From assembly GCA_913041775.1 (NCBI GenBank), contig CAJWJW010000026.1, positions 1 to 11,303 of the forward strand: a stretch of 11,303 bases of DNA. Direction: 5' to 3'. The stretch is from an uncultured Flavobacteriales bacterium. GTDB taxonomy: Bacteria > Bacteroidota > Bacteroidia > Flavobacteriales > UBA7430. The notes under the pieces were generated by a model. The model had not been told where the DNA came from, did no database searches, and saw only the letters and a list, made by a program, of their open reading frames with translations. A program made the position numbers and the translations under genes. Shown piece by piece: positions 6,799 to 11,303 of the stretch (position 1 is the first letter of the stretch; every line of letters begins with the position of its first letter).

Positions 6799-7962
6799 TT
6801 ATTTCGATAAAATGATACTCACTGCATTTCCTCCAAACCCAGTCGCATTTATCATTATGTTTTTAACTTCTTTAGGCTTTCCTGTTGGAAGGCTTTCATA
6901 TGGGAAGTTAATAAGTTTATTATGCTTTAACATAAGTATCGCCAATTCCATACTTAAAGCTCCAGAAGCTCCAAAAGTATGTCCTGTAGTATATTTAGTA
7001 GAGATTAAGTGCGGTAATTTTTCTCCGAAGAGTGTATTAATTGCCGTGTATTCGCTTTTGTCTCCTTTTAAAGTTCCTGGAGCATGCATTATAATACTGT
7101 CTACTTCTGTTAAATTAGCATTTTTTAATGCCTTTTCCATAGAGTCTTGTAAACATTTAGCTTCTGTAGAAAGCGATACGTTATGCTCAATTAATTCAGT
7201 TGCAAAACCAATTCCTTGAATAGTTGCCAGTTTTTGTTGCCCCTCATCTTTCTCTAAGCAAAATGCTGCTGCTGCTTCGCCTAAGACGAGCGAATTTGTG
7301 GTTTTGTTTTTTTCTAAAGGCAAAGAAGGAAATTGCCCTTTTTCTTCAGAATAGATTCTCAAAGCTCTCATTTGTGCAATGGTAAAATCACTTAAGGGCG
7401 CTTCAGCTCCACCTGTTATAAATTTATCAGCCATACCAGCTTGTAGCCAAGCGATACCATTTAAAACAGAATGTAGTGCAGTACTACAGGTTATGGAATG
7501 CGAAAAACTAGCTCCTTTTGTACCTAAGTCATATGCCACCCAAGAGGATATATTTCCTAATGTTGTAGTTGGCGACACAACTGGACTTAATCGTTTATTT
7601 TCGTTTTCTAAAAAGTTTTTGTGGTATTTTTCGAACAACTGTGTAGCACCTCTAGACGAACCTAAGTTTACACTCATATTGTCTTCTGCCTTCCAATTGG
7701 CTTGTTTTACTGCTTGTCGAGCAGCAATAATAGAAAGTAAAACAGTTTTGTCTAATCTTCTGAAATGTAAATTTTCTTTGCGTACTTCCTTAATGAGTTT
7801 GTCTTCCTCAAGGTGAAGTTTTCCTACTGCCGTATTGCTATCATTAAAACAGCAAGAAGTAATACGCGTAGTTTGTGCACTGTAGTTTTTCCAAACTTCA
7901 GCTGCATTGCTACCCATGGAAGATATACTCCCCATTCCGCTTATAATTACCCGTTCTTGCAT
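6799..7962 (-). CDS. Beta-ketoacyl synthase, FabF-like (Cys-His-His), adjacent to bioB
   Basis: A 387-residue thiolase-fold condensing enzyme. The catalytic set expected of FabF/FabB-type synthases is intact: nucleophile Cys159 in HSITCSTALHS, His293 in HAPGTLKGD (family usually HGTGT), Lys323 and His328 in STKYTTGHTFGASG, and a C-terminal NATGFGGNA (372-380) matching the family's FGFGGxNA. It should therefore decarboxylate a malonyl-ACP and extend an acyl chain. It is somewhat shorter than housekeeping FabF (about 410 residues), and its divergence suggests a specialised substrate. No acyl carrier protein, ketoreductase or dehydratase lies nearby, as would be expected in an aryl-polyene/flexirubin cluster. 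bioB is 55 bp downstream. My recollection is that flavobacterial bio clusters often carry such a synthase, so a role in pimeloyl-ACP supply is a reasonable hypothesis. Confidence 0.9.
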   Translation of the reverse strand: MQERVIISGMGSISSMGSNAAEVWKNYSAQTTRITSCCFNDSNTAVGKLHLEEDKLIKEVRKENLHFRRLDKTVLLSIIAARQAVKQANWKAEDNMSVNLGSSRGATQLFEKYHKNFLENENKRLSPVVSPTTTLGNISSWVAYDLGTKGASFSHSITCSTALHSVLNGIAWLQAGMADKFITGGAEAPLSDFTIAQMRALRIYSEEKGQFPSLPLEKNKTTNSLVLGEAAAAFCLEKDEGQQKLATIQGIGFATELIEHNVSLSTEAKCLQDSMEKALKNANLTEVDSIIMHAPGTLKGDKSEYTAINTLFGEKLPHLISTKYTTGHTFGASGALSMELAILMLKHNKLINFPYESLPTGKPKEVKNIMINATGFGGNAVSIILSK

Positions 7963-7966
7963 GCTG

Positions 7967-7974
7967 CAAAGATA
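7967..7974 (-). promoter_or_regulatory. Putative -7 promoter box immediately before the ketoacyl synthase gene
   Basis: The minus strand reads TATCTTTG, a full match to TAnnTTTG, ending only 4 bp before the ATG at 7962. Transcription normally starts a few bases after this box, so the mRNA would begin at or next to the start codon and be leaderless or nearly so. A TTTTA stretch lies about 17-19 bp upstream in place of a good TTTG -33 element. An alternative is that the true start codon is further inside the gene, but the MQERVIISGMG beginning fits the family well. Confidence 0.42.
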
Positions 7975-8005
7975 ATGTAAAAGAACGCCTTAAAATAGGA
8001 GCTAA

Positions 8006-9250
8006 TCAGTTTTTCTTAATCCAGTTTAGGTGTTTTTTAACAGTATTTTTACCATTGAACTCAATAAAATAGAGTCCTTCAGCAAAGTATGTGAAGTCCC
8101 AGCTGTTGGTTTTAATTTCATTGTTTTTATAAACACAGACTCCTAAGGCGTTATACACAGCAATTGATTGTAATGAATTACTTTCACCTTCATAATTTAG
8201 CAGTCCTTTAGACGGGTTTGGGTATATTGAAGTAACCGTTTTAAGGTCATCTATTGCAAGGTCATTAATTTGAAGTGTTATTGTAGATTCCGTACATCCA
8301 TCAGTAACCAATAGTTGTACTTCATAAATATCTGTAAAATCACCGATATATTCGCTTAGTGTATCCTTAGTAGAAATAATATTTTGTGTAATCCCTAACC
8401 ATTGTATTGAAGTAGAATTTAAACTTTCGTTGTAAAAATACAGACTATCTCCTATAAGCTCATAAGTTGCAGTTGCTTGTACTTGTAAGGTAAAATCAAT
8501 ATCGTTTTCGATGGTGGTATTATAAGCTGTTTCTTGAATAATTAGCGCTTCCTCTATCGTTATCCCTTGCGGAATAAAGATATTGAATGGGTTGTCTGAA
8601 AACAATGTGGCATAAAAAACGCAAGCAGCTAAATACGAGCCATGTATGCTAGGGTGAGAGCCGTCAGACGAATATAAATTAATGTTTGGGTGGCTTTCTC
8701 GAATGCTCTTCCATGCTGTGCCTACAGGTGCTAACAGAGAATTATTATCCTCTGCCATTTCTGTGTACGATTCCGTTAAACGGTCTTGCATCCCTTCGTA
8801 AGTGCATAAGGGTGGATAAAACACACAATTCTGCGTATCTCCATTCTCTCTTCCCCAAGTCATAAAAAACATGGGTTTAGAGCAGGCATTTGCTAGTCTT
8901 ACATCTTCACATAAGCTTTCTGCATATGGATAAACCTCATTGGCTACCTGACTAGGTGGGAATGATGGGTTTTGGCTTTGATCTTGAAGAATTACATAAT
9001 CCCAGGCCTCAGTGTTTAATAGGTCTTGTACATTAGAATTTGAGGCGTGTTGTGCAAGTGTCGATCCTCCAGGAGTATGACTTTGGTAGTTAAATGTATT
9101 CCCTTTAGATAGTGCAATGTCATTGATTATCCCCGGTAAGTCGTTTACGAAAGTATAGCTATTACCGATAAATAGTGTGGTTATTTCTGTTTGAGCTATA
9201 CTTGTTGAGCTAATAAGTATGCTTAGTATGAGACTGAAAATTGTTTTCAT
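8006..9250 (-). CDS. Secreted SGNH/GDSL-type hydrolase-like protein with PKD-like region and T9SS type A sorting domain
   Basis: A 414-residue exported protein. The signal peptide is residues 1-20 (ending STSIAQ). An SGNH-type hydrolase-like domain spans about 23-245. It has IGNSYT (28-33) with candidate nucleophile Ser31, GGST (61-64), WDYVILQDQSQ (83-93), MFFMTWGRENGD (127-138), and a DGSHPS segment supplying the Asp196/His199 pair. A beta-rich stretch (about 255-330) resembles a PKD-like domain. The C-terminal 75 residues are a classic type IX sorting domain: SIYPNPSKG (341-349), VYNALGVCVY and FAEGLYFIEF, ending KKHLNWIKKN. It should thus be moved across the outer membrane and displayed or released. 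The substrate is unknown; such folds often remove acyl groups from carbohydrates or lipids. It is divergent from the thioredoxin-fold gene (126-bp gap) and 43 bp upstream of the ketoacyl synthase. Confidence 0.9.
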   Translation of the reverse strand: MKTIFSLILSILISSTSIAQTEITTLFIGNSYTFVNDLPGIINDIALSKGNTFNYQSHTPGGSTLAQHASNSNVQDLLNTEAWDYVILQDQSQNPSFPPSQVANEVYPYAESLCEDVRLANACSKPMFFMTWGRENGDTQNCVFYPPLCTYEGMQDRLTESYTEMAEDNNSLLAPVGTAWKSIRESHPNINLYSSDGSHPSIHGSYLAACVFYATLFSDNPFNIFIPQGITIEEALIIQETAYNTTIENDIDFTLQVQATATYELIGDSLYFYNESLNSTSIQWLGITQNIISTKDTLSEYIGDFTDIYEVQLLVTDGCTESTITLQINDLAIDDLKTVTSIYPNPSKGLLNYEGESNSLQSIAVYNALGVCVYKNNEIKTNSWDFTYFAEGLYFIEFNGKNTVKKHLNWIKKN

Positions 9251-9264
9251 GGTGTAGTTTTTAA

Positions 9265-9282
9265 TCGTCTAACAAAAGACGA
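9265..9282 (-). repeat. Perfect inverted repeat (hairpin) in the leader of the SGNH gene
   Basis: TCGTCT and AGACGA form a perfect 6-bp inverted repeat around a 6-nt spacer, with its near edge 14 bp before the SGNH ATG. On the minus strand it could fold as an RNA hairpin in the leader, or act as a DNA operator in the divergent intergenic region. It is not followed by a convincing T-run, so it does not look like a terminator. No known riboswitch or protein site is recognised. A chance occurrence is possible. Confidence 0.4.
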
Positions 9283-9349
9283 GCCAAGGTAAACTATTTT
9301 AAATGTGTGTTAGCGAAATAAATTAGCATAGTATTTAGTGCTCTGCATC

Positions 9350-9366
9350 TATCAAATTTATTGATA
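9350..9366. repeat. Perfect 6-5-6 inverted repeat upstream of the thioredoxin-fold gene
   Basis: TATCAA, the spacer ATTTA, and TTGATA make a perfect palindromic arrangement 10 bp before the ATG at 9377. Its size and position are compatible with a dimeric regulator site overlapping the start of transcription. The sequence is AT-rich, however, so a chance origin is likely enough. I could not find a clear TAnnTTTG promoter box for this gene; TAACTTGC at 9365-9372 is only a partial match. Confidence 0.35.
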
Positions 9367-9376
9367 ACTTGCCCTT

Positions 9377-10360
9377 ATGAAAAAGGTGTTATTTTTAAGT
9401 CTACTATTTTTACAGCAATTCTTGTTTGCTCAAGCTCCAGATTTCACGGTTACAACTAACCAAGGATCGGTTTTTGTTTTAAGCGAAACTTTAAACAACG
9501 GGCAGTTTGTACTTATAGATTTTTTAGCTACTTGGTGTGGTCCTTGTGCAGAAGGTGTTCCAGAGTTTTCAGAAATCTACCATGATTTTGGTTGCAATCA
9601 AAGTGACTTAGTGGTGCTTTCTATAAGTTTAGATGGTTCGGATTACGATACGCAAGTTTTTCATAATTTGTACCAAGGCGATCATCCAATTGTTAGTGGT
9701 GTGGATGGTGGAGGCTCTCATGTTCACGAAGCATACGAAGTTACAAGTTTGCCTTTTTATGTGTTAATAGATACAAGCGGAGTGATTTTATATGAGGGTA
9801 CAAGTGCTGCCACGTATGCTACTTTACATACGCTGCTTTTAGAAAATGGGATTCAACAAGATGATTGCCCAGCTATAGACTTTACTCAAAGTTTAGATTT
9901 TCATAATGGTTGGAATTTACTATCTAAACGTGTAGTAACCGAAAACGAATCTATGGAAGATTTATTTGCTGATATTTCTACCGAATTGGTTATTTTAAAA
10001 GATGCTGCAGGTAATGTGTTTTGGCCAAGTTTTAATCTGAATACTATAGGTAATTACCATAATACTAAAGGCTATTTAGCTAAATTCTCTAATGATGTAA
10101 GCGTAAATTGGACAGGCTTATTAATGTCCTCTGAATTTGTAATTCCTTTAGATCTGGGTTGGAATATAATGCCGTATTATGCAACTGAGTCAATCAACTC
10201 AACGGTGTATTTTAGTTCTATAAGCAGCCAGGTAATCATTGTAAAGGATGAAGTTGGAAATGTTTATTTGCCCAATTATAACTTTAATAATATAGGCGCC
10301 TTACAACTTGGGGAGGCTTATTATATTAAGGTTTCTGAAGCTGTAAATTTTCAATATTAA
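9377..10360 (+). CDS. Exported TlpA-like thioredoxin-fold protein with two C-terminal GWN/VKD repeats
   Basis: A 327-residue protein and the only plus-strand gene. The signal peptide is about residues 1-19 (MKKVLFLSLL... ending LFAQ). A TlpA/AhpC-type thioredoxin domain spans about 20-160, with active site ATWCGPC (Cys54/Cys57) and the cis-proline loop SLPFYVLID (Pro126). It should do thiol-disulfide exchange outside the cytoplasm. Residues 176-327 hold two related modules of about 83 residues. Each has GWN (178, 261), an (I/V)KD or LKD segment followed by GNV(F/Y)xP (208-216, 290-299) and NxIG (222-225, 304-307). I recall similar unnamed repeats in other Bacteroidota secreted proteins. There is no T9SS sorting domain. 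Its TAA shares a TTAA with the stop of convergent uppP. The substrate of the redox domain is unknown. Confidence 0.9.
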   Translation: MKKVLFLSLLFLQQFLFAQAPDFTVTTNQGSVFVLSETLNNGQFVLIDFLATWCGPCAEGVPEFSEIYHDFGCNQSDLVVLSISLDGSDYDTQVFHNLYQGDHPIVSGVDGGGSHVHEAYEVTSLPFYVLIDTSGVILYEGTSAATYATLHTLLLENGIQQDDCPAIDFTQSLDFHNGWNLLSKRVVTENESMEDLFADISTELVILKDAAGNVFWPSFNLNTIGNYHNTKGYLAKFSNDVSVNWTGLLMSSEFVIPLDLGWNIMPYYATESINSTVYFSSISSQVIIVKDEVGNVYLPNYNFNNIGALQLGEAYYIKVSEAVNFQY

Positions 10361-11145
10361 ACCAATTGTGAAGCTATAGAGATAATTCCTACTGCAAAGC
10401 AGTAGTATGCAAAATACTTTAACTGACTCTTTTTTACCAGTCTAATCATCCACTTACAGGCCACTAATCCTGTGATGAATGCTGCAATAAAACCAAAGAC
10501 TAAAGGTAGAATGTTGCTTGTTTGGGCACTCAAATGACCACTTAATACATCTTTTGCCATTTTACCCAAAATTAAGGGAACTACCATAAGGAAGGAGAAT
10601 CTTGCTGCTTTCTCTCTATCTACACCTAATAATACAGAAGTCGAGATGGTTGCGCCAGATCTAGAAATCCCTGGAAGTATAGCAATAGCCTGAGAAATCC
10701 CAATTAAAACAGCATTAAACATACTTACTTTTTTGTCCGTTTTTTTTGCTTTATCAGCTAAAAATAAAAGTAAGCCTGTAAGTAAGAGCATACTCCCGAC
10801 TAATAGTATTTGTCCGCCAAAAAGAGCTTCTATTTCCTCTTCGAAAAAAAGACCTACAATTGCCCCAGGAATCATTGAAATAATAATTTTAACCGAAAAC
10901 TTGGCTTCTTCATTCCACTTAAATTGGAATAAACCAGCAAAAATTTGGGTGATATCTTTTCTAAATATAACAATGGTGCTTAGCGCTGTTGCAGCATGAA
11001 GTACTACCGTCATTAGTAAGTTTTGTTCCTGCTCAGAAATACCCAACAGTTCCTTTGCTATTTCTAGATGTCCACTACTGCTAACGGGTAAAAATTCGGT
11101 TAATCCTTGAACAAAGCCTAAAATTAGTGCTTCTACAATTCCCAT
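10357..11145 (-). CDS. uppP: Undecaprenyl-diphosphate phosphatase UppP (BacA)
   Basis: A 262-residue polytopic inner-membrane enzyme that removes a phosphate from undecaprenyl pyrophosphate, recycling the lipid carrier for peptidoglycan and other wall polymers. Overproduction of this family gives bacitracin resistance. The two catalytic signatures are present: GFVQGLTEFLPVSSSGHLE (10-28, with Glu17, the SSSGH loop and His26) and ILPGISRSGATIS (156-168, with Arg162). Several hydrophobic segments span the rest. The length is slightly below the E. coli enzyme (273). It starts 3 bp after the DUF3098 stop, so the two are one operon. The 3' end meets the convergent thioredoxin-fold gene with a 4-bp overlap, leaving no room for a separate terminator. 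In many flavobacteria I recall truB following uppP; it is absent here. Confidence 0.97.
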   Translation of the reverse strand: MGIVEALILGFVQGLTEFLPVSSSGHLEIAKELLGISEQEQNLLMTVVLHAATALSTIVIFRKDITQIFAGLFQFKWNEEAKFSVKIIISMIPGAIVGLFFEEEIEALFGGQILLVGSMLLLTGLLLFLADKAKKTDKKVSMFNAVLIGISQAIAILPGISRSGATISTSVLLGVDREKAARFSFLMVVPLILGKMAKDVLSGHLSAQTSNILPLVFGFIAAFITGLVACKWMIRLVKKSQLKYFAYYCFAVGIISIASQLV

Positions 11146-11148
11146 TAA

Positions 11149-11303
11149 TTAGTTTTTTGACTTGTGCATTATGGCGAAAATCTCAATTACAAAACCTATT
11201 AATATAAATATAGGGGCTAGTGTAATTCGTGTAAAGCTAAAAATCTCAGGATTAAAACTTGTGTCGTCGGCAGCACCACCACCCCACATTAAAATAAATC
11301 CTG
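11149..11303 (-). CDS. DUF3098 family membrane protein, 5' part outside window
   Basis: Only the last 50 codons are in the window; the start lies beyond the right edge. The visible sequence contains GFILMWGGG at its beginning, then FNPEIFSFTRITLAP, then a hydrophobic segment (IFILIGFVIEIFAIM) and a short basic tail HKSKN before TAA. This is the pattern I associate with DUF3098: a small two-helix inner-membrane protein found in Bacteroidota next to ftsX and uppP. Its function is unknown; the neighbourhood suggests cell division or envelope synthesis. The stop is 3 bp from the uppP start. The fragment was read directly from the reverse complement. Confidence 0.88.
   Translation of the reverse strand, partial: GFILMWGGGAADDTSFNPEIFSFTRITLAPIFILIGFVIEIFAIMHKSKN

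Noticed and set aside
6755..7816. Two long plus-strand open frames (6755-7219 and 7379-7816) opposite the ketoacyl synthase
   Set aside because: They are antisense to a gene with intact catalytic motifs, resemble no known protein, and have the composition expected of the opposite strand of coding DNA.
6799..7962. Calling the ketoacyl synthase BioZ
   Set aside because: BioZ is KAS III-like with a Cys-His-Asn triad. This protein has the Cys-His-His plus Lys pattern of FabF/FabB enzymes, so the gene symbol is not justified.
8006..10360. SGNH and thioredoxin-fold genes as part of a polysaccharide utilisation locus or defence system
   Set aside because: No SusC/SusD, glycoside hydrolase, nuclease, helicase or toxin-like gene is nearby, and two divergent exported proteins are not enough to claim a system.

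Overview
The window looks like chromosomal DNA of a flavobacterium (Bacteroidota, class Flavobacteriia, probably marine). The evidence is the AT-rich base composition, a type IX secretion (T9SS) C-terminal sorting domain, TAnnTTTG-type promoter boxes, a DUF3098 protein beside uppP, and a run of conserved genes between serS and rsmA. No phage, transposon, CRISPR, tRNA or rRNA is visible. Eleven protein genes are supported, two of them cut by the window edges. All but one lie on the minus strand, so minus-strand transcription runs from high to low coordinates.

Left block (about 4861 down to 1, minus): serS, a small lipoprotein, a secreted TPR protein, a DUF4286 protein and rsmA (3' end missing). 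The lipoprotein and TPR genes overlap by 8 bp, TPR and DUF4286 are 1 bp apart, and the other gaps are 31 and 90 bp. A promoter-like box lies just before serS. This looks like one transcription unit joining two translation genes (seryl-tRNA synthetase and a 16S rRNA dimethyltransferase) to three poorly characterised proteins, two of them envelope-targeted.

Middle block (about 7980 down to 4918, minus): a FabF-like beta-ketoacyl synthase, bioB and a small outer-membrane beta-barrel protein. The block ends in a clear intrinsic terminator (4918-4948), directly followed by the serS promoter. The synthase beside bioB suggests a role in making the pimeloyl precursor of biotin, but this is inference.

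Right block: a T9SS-sorted SGNH-type esterase-like protein (minus, 8006-9250) is divergent from an exported thioredoxin-fold protein (plus, 9377-10360). The latter ends in two copies of a roughly 83-residue repeat. Its stop codon shares a TTAA with the stop of convergent uppP (minus, 10357-11145), which follows the 3' part of a DUF3098 gene.

Most of the window is ordinary core genome. The points most worth a second look are the ketoacyl synthase next to bioB, the thioredoxin plus tandem-repeat protein, and the uncharacterised trio between serS and rsmA. I see no convincing evidence of a wholly new multi-gene system.
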